Assembly (NCBI RefSeq): GCF_947259025.1
Contig: NZ_CAMYKO010000004.1
Span: forward strand, 372,001 to 436,000
DNA from: an uncultured Methylophaga sp.
GTDB taxonomy: Bacteria; Pseudomonadota; Gammaproteobacteria; Nitrosococcales; Methylophagaceae
Direction: 5' to 3'
Length of the DNA stretch: 64,000 nt
Shown: positions 10,471 to 19,731 of the stretch, piece by piece
Position numbering within the stretch: position 1 is the stretch's first letter
Layout: each line of letters begins with the position of its first letter
Program-made: the position numbers and the translations under genes
The notes under the pieces: generated by a model
What the model was told of the DNA's origin: nothing
The model's input: only the letters and a program-made list of their open reading frames with translations
Database searches by the model: none

Positions 10471-11476
10471 CACTGGTTTTCCCCCTGAACACATAGTAGC
10501 TGTAGGCAGTGTAGGCGAGGATGATGGGAAGAAAGACAACCGTTCCAATCAACAGCAAAGACTGAGAGGTTGACACTGCGGCGGCATCCCAGACAGTAAA
10601 ACTGTAAGGCACTATCCAGGGGTAAATGCTGATAAGTACGCCCAGGTAGCCAAGCAGGAAAATCAGCACAGCCATCAGAAAAGGCCTCAACTCACGGTTG
10701 CTGTGCAGGTCACGCCACAACAGCAGAAAAGCCGCCATAGTCATCAATGGTATGACAGACAGGTACAGCATGTTGGGTAGACTGAACCACAGGTTCTGGA
10801 TACGGATATCATTCAAGGGCATGAATACGCTGACAATCAACATACCCAGCACAACATAAGCACTGACATACCTGGCTACACGCCGGGCCCAATCCTGGGT
10901 GTTGCCTTCGCTTTTCCATATCAGCCAGGTAGCGCCAATCAATGCATAGCCAAAGATCAGGGCCAGCCCTGTGACAATGGCAAAACCATTAGCCCAGTCC
11001 AGCGGCCCACCGGAAAAACTCCTCTGGGTGACAGCCACGCCCTGAACCAGATTGCCCAGAATGATGCCTTGCATAAAGGCCGCCAGGACAGAGCCGATAT
11101 GGAATGAGGCATCCCACAATTTACGATCGCGGCCCTGGGTTTTGAAACGAAATTCAAAGGCGACACCTCGAAAAATCAACCCCAGCAGCATCAGGATGAC
11201 CGGCAGGTACAGCGCCGGCATCAATATCGCATAAGCTACCGGGAAGGCTGCAAATAAGCCGCCTCCACCCAGTACCAGCCAGGTTTCATTACCATCCCAG
11301 AAAGGGGCGATGGAATTCATGATGGTGTTGCGGGACTGATCCGAGGGGGCAAAGGGAAAAAGAATGCCACAGCCCAGATCGAAGCCATCCAGCAGCACAT
11401 AAATCAGCACCGCAACCGCGATTAAACCGCCCCAGATCAGGGGTAAGTCAAGCCATGATGATGAAAAGTCGAACAT
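10454..11476 (-). CDS. cydB: Cytochrome bd-type quinol oxidase subunit II
   Basis: Integral membrane subunit of the bd/CIO quinol oxidase, about 340 aa with eight or nine hydrophobic segments. The early block LLDGFDLGCGILFPF and the WDGNETWLVLGGGGLFAAFP motif are diagnostic of CydB. The frame is open to a TTG at 11482 that overlaps the cydA stop; the ATG at 11476 (MFDFSSSWLDL) is the likely start. It is translationally coupled to cydA and the operon is probably FNR-controlled. Confidence 0.95.
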   Translation of the reverse strand: MFDFSSSWLDLPLIWGGLIAVAVLIYVLLDGFDLGCGILFPFAPSDQSRNTIMNSIAPFWDGNETWLVLGGGGLFAAFPVAYAILMPALYLPVILMLLGLIFRGVAFEFRFKTQGRDRKLWDASFHIGSVLAAFMQGIILGNLVQGVAVTQRSFSGGPLDWANGFAIVTGLALIFGYALIGATWLIWKSEGNTQDWARRVARYVSAYVVLGMLIVSVFMPLNDIRIQNLWFSLPNMLYLSVIPLMTMAAFLLLWRDLHSNRELRPFLMAVLIFLLGYLGVLISIYPWIVPYSFTVWDAAAVSTSQSLLLIGTVVFLPIILAYTAYSYYVFRGKTSDEIHY

Positions 11477-11478
11477 AA

Positions 11479-12882
11479 TCAACGCGCCCCTTGATGATCG
11501 CCGGCGATGAGAGGAGCGGCAGTCTCATGGCCGTGCTCATAATAGCCTTCTGCCTGTTGAGACTCTATCGGACCTTTGCCGATCAGTTTGAGAATGTAGT
11601 AACTGCCAGCGCCGAAGATCAATGTGTAAAAAACGATAAAAATGACAAGACTCAGCAACACCTGCTCTGCGATAACCGGTGAGATGCTCTCGCTCGTCTT
11701 CACCACCCCGTAAACGGAGTAGGGTTGGCGGCCCACTTCTGTCACAAACCAACCGGCCAGCACTGCAATAAAGCCTGTGGGCGTCATCGCCATACACCAT
11801 AACTGAAATTTCGGTGAGTCAAACAGACGCTTTCTGAAATACAGCACTGAGGCGATGACGCCGGTAAAAATCATTGCCATGCCGATCCCAACCATGATGC
11901 GGAAAGACCAGAAAACCGTGGCAACAGGTGGCCGCTCCTCTTTGGGGACATCTTTGAGACCGGGTATGACCCCATCCCCAGAACCCGTCAGCACCCAGCT
12001 GGCGCCATTGGGTATGGTAATGCCGTAGTCAGTGGTTTCAGTGTCTTCATTGGGCAGGCCAAACAGATATAACGGCTTGTTGCCGCCCTGTTCCCAGTTG
12101 CCCTCCATGGCTGCGACCTTGACCGGCTGGTGGTGCATGGTGTTCTCGCCATGCATATGGCCAATAAATAATTGCAGCGGTGAGACGAATACCGCAATCA
12201 GCATAGCCATGGAGAACATCACTTTGGCATGTTCAACATGCAGCTTACGCCAGAGGTAATAAGCACTGACCCCGGCTATCACAAAAGCAGTGGTGAGATA
12301 GGCGGCGGTGAGCATGTGGAAAAAGCGAACCGGGAAAGAAGGGTTGAAGATGACCTCCAGCCAGTTTGTGGGATAGAGCAGGCCATCAGCACCGATCTCA
12401 AACCCCTGAGGCGTTTGCATCCAGCTGTTGGCAGACAATATCCAGAAAGCTGAAATGACGGTCCCTACAGCGACGATCACCGTCGATGCAAAGTGCATTT
12501 TTTTGCTGACGCGTCCCCAGCCAAACAGCATGATCCCGAGAAATGAAGCCTCTAGGAAAAAGGCCGTCAGCACTTCATAGCCCAAGAGTGGGCCGATGAC
12601 ATTGCCCACCTTGTCCGAAAAGACTGACCAGTTGGTTCCGAACTGGTAAGACATGACCACGCCGGAGACCACACCCATACCAAAGCAGACAGCGAAGATT
12701 TTGATCCACATCCTGTAAATGTCTTCATACACCTGTCGGCCTGTTTTCAGGTATAACCCTTCAACCACTGCCAGCCAACTGGCAAGACCTATGGTGAATG
12801 CCGGAAATATGATGTGGAAGCTGATCGTGAAAGCAAACTGCAGCCTGGCAAGTAAAACGGGGTCAAGTTCTAGTCCGGCCAT
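11479..12882 (-). CDS. cydA: Cytochrome bd-type quinol oxidase subunit I, CIO-like
   Basis: Haem-carrying subunit that oxidises quinol and reduces O2. The start is MAGLELDPVLLARLQFAFTISFH, which holds the conserved high-spin haem histidine. GRQPYSVYG near residue 390 is the conserved quinol-oxidase block. At 467 aa it is shorter than the E. coli CydA (about 522 aa), as expected for the short Q-loop, cyanide-insensitive CioA subgroup. A perfect FNR-type box lies about 140 bp upstream. Confidence 0.95.
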   Translation of the reverse strand: MAGLELDPVLLARLQFAFTISFHIIFPAFTIGLASWLAVVEGLYLKTGRQVYEDIYRMWIKIFAVCFGMGVVSGVVMSYQFGTNWSVFSDKVGNVIGPLLGYEVLTAFFLEASFLGIMLFGWGRVSKKMHFASTVIVAVGTVISAFWILSANSWMQTPQGFEIGADGLLYPTNWLEVIFNPSFPVRFFHMLTAAYLTTAFVIAGVSAYYLWRKLHVEHAKVMFSMAMLIAVFVSPLQLFIGHMHGENTMHHQPVKVAAMEGNWEQGGNKPLYLFGLPNEDTETTDYGITIPNGASWVLTGSGDGVIPGLKDVPKEERPPVATVFWSFRIMVGIGMAMIFTGVIASVLYFRKRLFDSPKFQLWCMAMTPTGFIAVLAGWFVTEVGRQPYSVYGVVKTSESISPVIAEQVLLSLVIFIVFYTLIFGAGSYYILKLIGKGPIESQQAEGYYEHGHETAAPLIAGDHQGAR

Positions 12883-13018
12883 CTCAAATCCTACCCATCA
12901 ATATTCATAAAATTATTCATCACTGTTGGGACTGGTATTGCTACGCTTAATATGCAAACCGAGTATAAAACATGATTGATATTTCCGGTTGATGATACCG
13001 CCTGCAAGTTTCAAGGGT

Positions 13019-13032
13019 TTGATCTGGATCAA
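13019..13032. promoter_or_regulatory. FNR/ANR-type box
   Basis: TTGATCTGGATCAA is a perfect match to the FNR/ANR consensus TTGAT-N4-ATCAA. It sits in the 300-bp gap between the divergent cydA and diguanylate cyclase genes, about 137 bp upstream of the cydA start and 150 bp upstream of the other. Oxygen control of the bd oxidase is the obvious reading; control of the cyclase is also possible. I saw nothing else clear in this gap. Confidence 0.8.
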
Positions 13033-13182
13033 ACCTGGGCCATAGCGTCAGTGTTTCGTTCGTTTTCCCGGGGCTTAATGAGTACTGTATCCTGACTTAT
13101 TGATTGTTTATTATTTGGCCACTGGTTAATAACCGCATTCAAGAGAAATGAATGTGACCAACCCACTCATGAACGAGGTGAA

Positions 13183-14838
13183 ATGAAGTACGCCGCGCTG
13201 TCGAACAGAAAACAGATTTTTCTTCTGGTCACCTTCTTTATTCTCATCTTTGATGCTTTATTTGTCTGGAGCAACTACAAAGCCGCCAAAGACACGCTGC
13301 ATGAAAACCTCTCGCAACGTGGTGAGCAATTACAAGACAGCTATCAAATTGCACTGGCTCAACTCAGTCAGTTTATGTTGCAGACAGCGACCTACATTGC
13401 CAACGATCCGGTGGTGGCACAGCGCTTTTACGAGGGCAAAAAAGCCGTTGCTGAGGAGGGTGGTGGCGCGGGTGGTGAGAGAGCAGATCGCCTCAGAAAG
13501 CAGCTTTACAACACTGTATCCAGTGGCTGGCAGGCGCTGAGACAGGATTATAAGGTTCGCCAGCTACACTTTCATTTGCCACTGGATACCTCATTTCTGC
13601 GTGTCCACAAGCCAGAGAAGTTTGGTGATGATTTATCTGCCATTCGTCACAGTGTCGTTGCCGTCAACAGCAAATAGGTAAAGTCGAGTGGCTTCGAGTC
13701 GGGACGCGTTTATGCGGGGATACGAGGTGTTGTACCGGTTTACTTCAACAACATCGAAACAGGTGAAAAGGTCCATGTCGGCGCATTGGAAGCCGGAACT
13801 TCATTCAACCTCATGCTGCAGGATCTGCAAAAAGCCCTGTCTGCAGACTTTGCGGTGCTGATGACAATGGAGCATGCCAGGCAGACGATGTGGCCGGACT
13901 TTTTAAAATCGTATTTAAAAACAAAGACTGAGATTCAGGACTTTTTACTGGAAGCCGCCACAAACCAGCAGCAAGTAGAGGCTATTTTCGCTCAGGATTC
14001 CGCTCAAAAGCTCCTCTATTCCTCTGATACTCAGCTGATTACCGTGGATGGCATGCCCAGAGCGGTCAGTAGTTTTCCCCTCAGAGATTATCTGGGCTCG
14101 GTCGATTCTGACAGAGATGACATCGGCCGAATCGTTGTTTGGACTTCTGCAGAAAAAGAAGTCGCAGAGTTTGAGGAAAATACCAGAACCAATCTTTTTA
14201 TCGCCATCATCGGCTTTCTGGTGATTGAAAGCCTGCTGTTCTGGGCAATCAAAATGGAATCCAAATTAGAGCTGCATAAAGAGATAGCCCTGAGAGATGG
14301 TCTCACTGGTATTTTCAACAGACGTGCTTTTGATAAACGCATCTCAGAAGAGTTTTATCGTGCGAAACGTCATGATGAAGCGCTATCGGTGATCCTCTGT
14401 GATATTGATAACTTCAAAAGATACAACGATCACTATGGGCATATTGCCGGTGATCTTTGTTTGCAGAGCGTGGCTAATGCCCTGACAAAAAATCTGAAAC
14501 GGTCAGGAGATTTTCTTGCCAGGTATGGCGGAGAAGAGTTTGTGATTGTGTTGCCCTCAACAGATGAACAGCACGCATTCACGATTGCAGAACAATTAAG
14601 GGCGCAGGTTGAGTCACAAAAGCTCGAGCACCTGCAAAGCTCAACGGGCAATATTGTGAGTATCAGTTGTGGTGTGGCGACAAGCAAATCGGCCGATTAT
14701 GCAGCAGGTATGGAACCCGGCGCTTTACTCAATCAAGCGGATAATGCACTTTATGAAGCCAAGCGCAAAGGGCGCAATAGAGTCTGCACTGCCCGCATAG
14801 CGGTCAATAAGACTGCGGAGTCATTAAGAGCCTGCTGA
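13183..14838 (+). pseudogene. Membrane diguanylate cyclase interrupted by an in-frame amber codon
   Basis: One reading frame of 552 codons broken only by a TAG at 13675-13677. The first part (164 aa) has a membrane helix at about residues 12-30 and the start of a periplasmic sensor. After the TAG the same frame continues with ESGRVYAGIRGVVPVY, the rest of the sensor, a second helix (LFIAIIGFLVIESLLFWAI) and a GGDEF domain with IDNFKRYNDHYGH and RYGGEEF, so the active site itself is intact. The first ATG after the stop, within the sensor, is at 13816. Either the gene has recently died, it makes two separate pieces, or the TAG is a sequence error. Confidence 0.88.
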
Positions 14839-15066
14839 CAGCTGGCCGATTCACTCAGACGCAAAGCCCGATAAGCAGATAATGTTTTCCCAGTGATGAA
14901 TAAAAACGCTAAGCTGGCAGGATGACATTGCTATATGACTTGGGTGAAAATAACAGGCATGAAGTTTTCATCCCCAAGCATTACAGAGCGTGATGCAATT
15001 TATCCAGGACAACGTTGTCTTGAATGGCGGGCTTTAATGGCCTGTGACAAATAGAGCAAACCACAG

Positions 15067-15762
15067 ATGAACACCGCACCAAAACAAAAATCCAACTCGA
15101 TGCTGGACCTCGTGCTCAGCATTATTCTGCCTTCCGTCATTTTGATGAAATTCAGCTCAGACGACTACCTCGGCGCCAGCGGCGGTTTAGTCGTCGCGCT
15201 GGCTTTTCCGTTGGGTTGGGGGCTGTTTGATCTCATCAAAAATCGCAAGTTCAACTTTATTGCGTTGCTCGGTTTGATCAGCATTTTGTTAACGGGTGGT
15301 ATTGGGCTGCTGGCGCTGGATGTCAAATGGCTGGCAATCAAGGAGGCCGCGGTACCGGGGATTATCGGTCTCGCCGTGCTGCTGTCAGTATTCACGCCTT
15401 ATCCGCTGGTGAGAACCTTGCTGTTTAATCCGGCTGTCATGGATATCAAGCTGGTTGAAGACAAGCTGGCGCAAACCAATAACCGTCAACAGTTTGAAGA
15501 TCGCCTGATGAAAGCCACGTATTTTGTGGCCGGGTCTTTTGCCTTTTCAGCAGTGATGAACTACATCCTGGCAACAGCCATCGTGACAAGTCCGGCCGGC
15601 ACCCAGGCCTTCAATGAGGAGCTGGGCCAACTGACTTTGTATAGCTACCCGGTGATTGCCTTGCCATCGATGCTGATGACAATGGGCATTCTTTATTACT
15701 TGTGGCGAAGCATCCGTGACTTGACCGGGCTGAAGCTGGAAGAGGTGGTGGGGCCTAAGTAA
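15067..15762 (+). CDS. VC0807-family membrane protein
   Basis: 231 aa with about six hydrophobic segments. The early blocks LDLVLSIILPSVILMKF and ALAFPLGWGLFDL, the NRKFNFIALLGLISILLTGGIGLL segment and the C-terminal YYLWRSIRDLTGL match the VC0807 family, distantly like septation protein A. No enzymatic motif is visible and the function of the family is not established. The 228 bp upstream hold no clear gene. Confidence 0.75.
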   Translation: MNTAPKQKSNSMLDLVLSIILPSVILMKFSSDDYLGASGGLVVALAFPLGWGLFDLIKNRKFNFIALLGLISILLTGGIGLLALDVKWLAIKEAAVPGIIGLAVLLSVFTPYPLVRTLLFNPAVMDIKLVEDKLAQTNNRQQFEDRLMKATYFVAGSFAFSAVMNYILATAIVTSPAGTQAFNEELGQLTLYSYPVIALPSMLMTMGILYYLWRSIRDLTGLKLEEVVGPK

Positions 15763-15786
15763 GCCTGAGAGTTTATAGCTACAAGT

Positions 15787-15850
15787 AAAAAAGCCCCAAC
15801 ACCTTTCCGCATTCAGGCTTTAAACTCTGAATCCTGTCCGGGGCCGGAAT
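15787..15850. repeat. Degenerate copy of the tRNA-Leu 3' flank
   Basis: This 64-bp stretch aligns almost throughout with 18,274-18,338, which is the downstream flank of the split tRNA-Leu plus the last bases of its 3' arm. Both read AAAAAAGCCCCAACAC, then TTTCCGCATT, and both end GGCCGGAAT. Only the extreme 3' arm of a tRNA is recognisable here. It is likely a remnant from an earlier event at this tRNA locus. Confidence 0.65.
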
Positions 15851-15966
15851 GTCACTGGCAATCAAATTGAAATGATTATATTCAGTCTGGTCGCCAAATC
15901 AGCAACCCCGCTATCCAGGATAGGGTGAAGGAATGGCTCCCTCTCCCTATCACAACACAAGACGAA

Positions 15967-16461
15967 TTAGTGACCTGAAAGGTAAGTGTCATCAGAGACG
16001 GTTTCCATCCAGTGAACATTGCTGCCATCGTGTTTTTCCTGAATAGCGATATGGCTCATGCTGGTGGTTGATGTCGCACCGTGCCAATGCCTGTGACCAG
16101 GTGGGCACCAGACAGTATCTCCCTCATTGATAGTGATTTTTTTGCCATTTTCTAATTGGGTCCAACCTTTGCCAGACGTTACGACAAGTAGCTGACCTCT
16201 CGGATGGCTATGCCAGTTTGTGCGCGCGCCCGGTTTAAATGTCACTTGTGCTGAAGTGAGCACAGAGGGCGTCTGAGCTTCAAGATGAAAAGGATCTATC
16301 CAGGCCTGTCCAGTGAAATACTCTGCTGGCCCTTCAATCATTTGACGGGATTCTTTCGTTTTGTGGATCAGGGTGTCCTGCTTTTGAGTGAGTTCTTCTG
16401 CATTGATACTTACGGCGAAAAGCGCTATCAGAGCTGTAGTGAAGGGTAAAAATTTATTCAT
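15967..16461 (-). CDS. Secreted cupin-domain protein
   Basis: 164 aa with a signal peptide (residues about 1-21, ending INAEE) and one cupin domain. The metal-binding motif 1 is TNWHSHPRGQLLVV and motif 2 is WCPPGHRHWHGA, so a metal site is likely. It resembles cupin carboxymuconolactone-type or hydroxynitrile-lyase-like proteins. It lies 18 bp downstream of a cyclophilin-like gene on the same strand; the pair plus the alcohol dehydrogenase look like one operon of unknown purpose. Confidence 0.8.
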   Translation of the reverse strand: MNKFLPFTTALIALFAVSINAEELTQKQDTLIHKTKESRQMIEGPAEYFTGQAWIDPFHLEAQTPSVLTSAQVTFKPGARTNWHSHPRGQLLVVTSGKGWTQLENGKKITINEGDTVWCPPGHRHWHGATSTTSMSHIAIQEKHDGSNVHWMETVSDDTYLSGH

Positions 16462-16479
16462 AAAATCTGACTCCTCTTC

Positions 16480-16914
16480 TTAGTCATCTGCAACGGTGAT
16501 GTCCATGACAATTGTTCCAGGGTTGTTAAAAGTCGTTACATCAGCATCTATGCGGCCAATTGGTATCAGCCCTTCTGCATATTTGTCATCTTTGTAAAAG
16601 ATGGCGAGGTTATTCCAGGGTGAATAGATGGTTAACTCACCGGCGGCAGGTTTATGGCCCTCAATGGCGTTTGTGGGGGCGAGTTTTTTGGGTAAAGCGT
16701 GACTGGCTTTTTCTGTGCCAGCAAAATCACGCAACTCCAGCGACAACGGCAAGAGAGAATAAAAGTCCTTGGCCGTTTGATTGTTATCAAGCTTAGCGTT
16801 GATGGTTTTCTCACCGTTAACTTGAATGATGATGTTCATTGCTTTTTCCTCTGCCATAAGCAAGTTGCAATATAGGGTCAGCCAGATAACACAAATGAAT
16901 CGCAATTTTTTCAT
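16480..16914 (-). CDS. Cyclophilin-like fold protein with signal peptide
   Basis: 144 aa. A signal peptide (MKKLRFICVIWLTLYCNLLMAEE) precedes a small beta-barrel domain: INAKLDNNQTAKDFYSLLP, then IYSPWNNLAIFYKD and GLIPIGRI. This matches the cyclophilin-like (DUF4198/TM1367-like) fold group common beside cupin and oxidoreductase genes. No catalytic residues can be assigned. The gene lies between the alcohol dehydrogenase and cupin genes on the same strand. Confidence 0.72.
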   Translation of the reverse strand: MKKLRFICVIWLTLYCNLLMAEEKAMNIIIQVNGEKTINAKLDNNQTAKDFYSLLPLSLELRDFAGTEKASHALPKKLAPTNAIEGHKPAAGELTIYSPWNNLAIFYKDDKYAEGLIPIGRIDADVTTFNNPGTIVMDITVADD

Positions 16915-16982
16915 AGTCGGCCGGATTTAATTCGCCAGCATTGCCCTTTTTCTCTGTCCATCCTGTCAGGTGTAGCAGGCTT

Positions 16983-18032
16983 TCAGGTATCTGAAAAGCT
17001 CGCCATATCAATAACAAAGCGATACGAAATATCCCCTTTGGCTAGGTGCGTATAGGCCCCATTAATTTCATCCATGCGAATCATTTTGCAGTCCGGGTAG
17101 ATATCGTGCTCAGCACAAAAATCCAGAACCTCCTGTGTTTCCTCAATGCCGCCAATCAGAGAGCCAGCAATCCGGCGGCGACCAAAAACAAGGGGCAAAG
17201 TCATCGGTTCTTCAAGCGGACCAATCTGGCCGACAATGACCAGCGTGCCGTCTACATCCAGCAAAGGAAGGTAAGGCGTAACATCGTGTTTTACCGGGGC
17301 GGTATCAATGATGAGATCGAAAAAGTTGGCTGATTGTTGCATCTCTTTTTCATTAGTAGATGCCAAAATACCCTGAGCCCCAATTTCTTTGGCTTCATCT
17401 TCTTTCGCCTTGGAGCGACTGATCACAGTAACCTCGGCGCCCATTGCCACAGCAAGTTTCACCGCCATATGTCCGAGACCTCCCAGTCCAATGACGCCCA
17501 CCCGGCTGCCTTTTCCGACACTCCAGGTGCGCAGTGGTGAGTAAGTCGTGATACCCGCACAGAGGATGGGTGCAGCTTTGGCCAGGTCGAGTTGCTCGGG
17601 CACGTTCAAAACAAACTCCTCCCGAACTACGATATGTTTCGAGTAGCCGCCTTGAGTGGTTTCACCGGAAATGCGGTCGGGCATACCATAAGTTGCTGTC
17701 ATCCCATGTCGACAATATTGCTCTTCGCCGTCATGACACTGATCACAGTCCTGACAGCTATCAACCATGCATCCCACAGCAACGTATTGACCGATGCCGA
17801 ATTTTTGCACTTCAGGGCCAACATCGATGACACGACCCACAATTTCGTGCCCGGGAATGAGTGGATAAGGCTGAGGTCCCCAGTCACCATTAACCGTGTG
17901 CAGGTCGGAGTGACAGACACCGCAATAGAGGATTTCAATGGCAACGTCATTTTGACGTAATTCTCTACGTTCAAAATGAAATGGTTTAAGATCCGTATTT
18001 TCAGAATGAGCTGCGTAGCCGATAGTTTTCAT
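16983..18032 (-). CDS. Zinc-dependent NAD(P) alcohol dehydrogenase
   Basis: Medium-chain dehydrogenase of the YahK/cinnamyl-alcohol type, 349 aa. The catalytic zinc site is YCGVCHSDLHT (Cys about 37) with GHEIVGRV. The structural zinc lobe is CQDCDQCHDGEEQYC (about 94-108). The Rossmann loop is GLGGLGHMAVKLA (about 177). It likely reduces aldehydes with NADPH, as in the family. It heads the leftward operon with the cyclophilin-like and cupin genes. Confidence 0.92.
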   Translation of the reverse strand: MKTIGYAAHSENTDLKPFHFERRELRQNDVAIEILYCGVCHSDLHTVNGDWGPQPYPLIPGHEIVGRVIDVGPEVQKFGIGQYVAVGCMVDSCQDCDQCHDGEEQYCRHGMTATYGMPDRISGETTQGGYSKHIVVREEFVLNVPEQLDLAKAAPILCAGITTYSPLRTWSVGKGSRVGVIGLGGLGHMAVKLAVAMGAEVTVISRSKAKEDEAKEIGAQGILASTNEKEMQQSANFFDLIIDTAPVKHDVTPYLPLLDVDGTLVIVGQIGPLEEPMTLPLVFGRRRIAGSLIGGIEETQEVLDFCAEHDIYPDCKMIRMDEINGAYTHLAKGDISYRFVIDMASFSDT

Positions 18033-18319
18033 GCCTTATCCTTACAATATGAAAAAAGGTATCAATGCTTTCAATTAGTTACTGATTTATTCAGTGTAGT
18101 CATTAACTGATTAATCGGCTTGCCTGATGCTATTGCATTGATGCTTGTTTCTCTATAAGTGGGGAGTAGCGTTATAACTTACACAATGATTATCCCCAGT
18201 CAGAAGTCTGATGAGTGGACTATCCACACAGAGGAGCCGTGACTTTGTATGGTAGGCGCTTGAGTTACGCATAAAAAAAGCCCCAACACGTTTCCGCATT
18301 GAGGCTTTTATATTCTTGA

Positions 18320-18378
18320 TGGTGCCCAGGGCCGGAATCGAACCGGCACGGCCGCAAGGCCGAGGGATTTTAAGTCCC
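18320..18378 (-). pseudogene. 3' half of the host tRNA-Leu(UAA) gene
   Basis: Read on the minus strand this runs from the anticodon loop (GGGACTTAAAATC) through the variable arm, an intact T arm (GCCGGTTCGATTCCGGC) and acceptor CCTGGGC to ACCA. The 5' half is missing; after the 13-bp core the sequence is element DNA. Its partner half is at 58,522-58,562. The two join across the core into a complete 87-nt tRNA-Leu with paired acceptor (GCCCAGG/CCTGGGC) and anticodon stem (AGGGA/TCCCT). Confidence 0.93.
18366..18378 (+). repeat. attL core (13-bp direct repeat)
   Basis: GATTTTAAGTCCC is repeated exactly at 58,522-58,534. It covers the anticodon loop and one stem side of tRNA-Leu(UAA), so the integrase crossed over at an anticodon-loop site. 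This marks the left junction of the 40-kb element. The remaining bases up to the integrase at 18,514 hold the arm-type repeat but no gene. Confidence 0.92.
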
Positions 18379-18482
18379 CCAATTTGAATCCTACCAAATC
18401 GTAATAGCTTGTAACAATCCTTGTTCTGGCTTACTATGACTCATATTAAATCGTATTAAGGCATACCTAGTTGTAGTCTGTT

Positions 18483-18501
18483 TGCTACCTATCTGTTACC
18501 T
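18483..18501 (+). repeat. Putative integrase arm-type site, left copy
   Basis: TGCTACCTATCTGTTACCT recurs with one mismatch at 58,441-58,459, in direct orientation, just inside the other end of the element. Short repeats flanking both att cores are typical integrase arm-binding sites. The function is inferred from position alone. Confidence 0.55.
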
Positions 18502-18513
18502 AATTCGACCTTC

Positions 18514-19731
18514 ATGACTAGAAAAATAACTATAAGCCAAAAATCTGTTGAAGCGCTTCCAATAACGGGGAAGCAAGTAGATTATTGGGATTCAAAGCTT
18601 ACAGGTTTTGGCGTTAGGGTTTCACCTGGTGGAACCAAGTCATATTTTTATACGGGTCGCCTTGATGGTAGACAGGTTCGTTGTAGCATAGGTAAGAATC
18701 AAATATTCAAGGCCGAGGCAGCCAGGCGAAAAGCCCTGGAGTATGCAGGCCAGTTAGCATCCGGAATTGATCCCAGAAAAAAAAGAGCTGAAGGTGTTTC
18801 TTTCGGGGTGTTGCTTGAGGAGTACATTGATTATTGCCGTAGAAGGGGCGTGGTCAGCACCAAACAGATAGAAAACACTTTAAGAAGAAATATTGAAAAA
18901 GGCTATCCCTCAATATGGAATAAGCCAGTATTGAGTATTTCAGACGATGACTGCATGAAAGTCATCAGGAAGCTAACCAGTAAAGAAAAGCTTAGAACAG
19001 CTGATAGAGTTCGCTCCTACATAAAGAGTGCGTTTACATACGCAATAAATTCGAAATCCAACACGCTTGCCTCTCAGTCCGTCCAGGATATTGGGGTTAC
19101 AGTTAATCCAGTAGCACAAATGAAAAAAATAGTTGGATCAAGTAACCCCAAACAAAATGCACTGAGCGCTTCTGAACTCAAGACATACTTCAAACATGTC
19201 AGTCAATTGCCAGAGCCCACAAAATCATTGATGACACTCCATCTGTTAACAGGTGGTCAACGTCAATCGATGCTGCAAAGGGTATTGATTGATGACATTG
19301 ATATGGATGCGCAAGTCATGACTTTGTATGATCGCAAGGGGCAGAGGCATAAACCAGAAATTCACATAGTCCCTTTGCTGGACAGTGCGGTTGAGTGCAT
19401 CAAAAAAATCACTGCTGGACCATATATATTCTCTTGCGATGGCGGTATAACACCAGTTAACACGGATTACTTCAACAGCAATGCTAAGAAGATCTTTGAA
19501 AAAATGTTCCCTGAAGATCAGATGGGCAAAGGTAAATACTCTGCAGGGATTATTAGATCAACCGTGGAGACACGTCTTTTAGCGAAGCCCTACCATGTTA
19601 GTAGTGATATTTTAGCGAGCTTATTAAGTCATGGCCGAGGTGGCGTTCAACAAAAGCACTACCAGCATTATGATTTTTATGATGAGAAACTTCAGGCTCT
19701 GCACATGCTTGAAAGAATGGTCAATGGATAA
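18514..19731 (+). CDS. int: Tyrosine recombinase integrase, P4-like with DUF4102 domain
   Basis: 405 aa. The N-terminal DUF4102-type arm-binding domain (ISQKSVEALPITGKQVDYWDSKL, GFGVRVSPGGTKSYFY) precedes the core-binding domain and catalytic domain. Catalytic blocks: the box I arginine in LTGGQRQSML, the lysine in YDRKGQ, box II IIRSTVETRL, LLSHGRGG, and the nucleophile in HYQHYDFYDEK. The box II histidine is replaced, as I believe occurs in a DIRRTxET-type subgroup. It sits beside attL and is almost certainly the enzyme that inserted the element. Confidence 0.92.
   Translation: MTRKITISQKSVEALPITGKQVDYWDSKLTGFGVRVSPGGTKSYFYTGRLDGRQVRCSIGKNQIFKAEAARRKALEYAGQLASGIDPRKKRAEGVSFGVLLEEYIDYCRRRGVVSTKQIENTLRRNIEKGYPSIWNKPVLSISDDDCMKVIRKLTSKEKLRTADRVRSYIKSAFTYAINSKSNTLASQSVQDIGVTVNPVAQMKKIVGSSNPKQNALSASELKTYFKHVSQLPEPTKSLMTLHLLTGGQRQSMLQRVLIDDIDMDAQVMTLYDRKGQRHKPEIHIVPLLDSAVECIKKITAGPYIFSCDGGITPVNTDYFNSNAKKIFEKMFPEDQMGKGKYSAGIIRSTVETRLLAKPYHVSSDILASLLSHGRGGVQQKHYQHYDFYDEKLQALHMLERMVNG

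Noticed and set aside
18514-19731. The integrase box II has no histidine (IIRSTVETRL)
   Set aside because: The remaining blocks and the LLSHGRGG/HYQHY region agree with a P4-like subgroup in which, to my knowledge, this position is not histidine. It is not evidence for inactivity.
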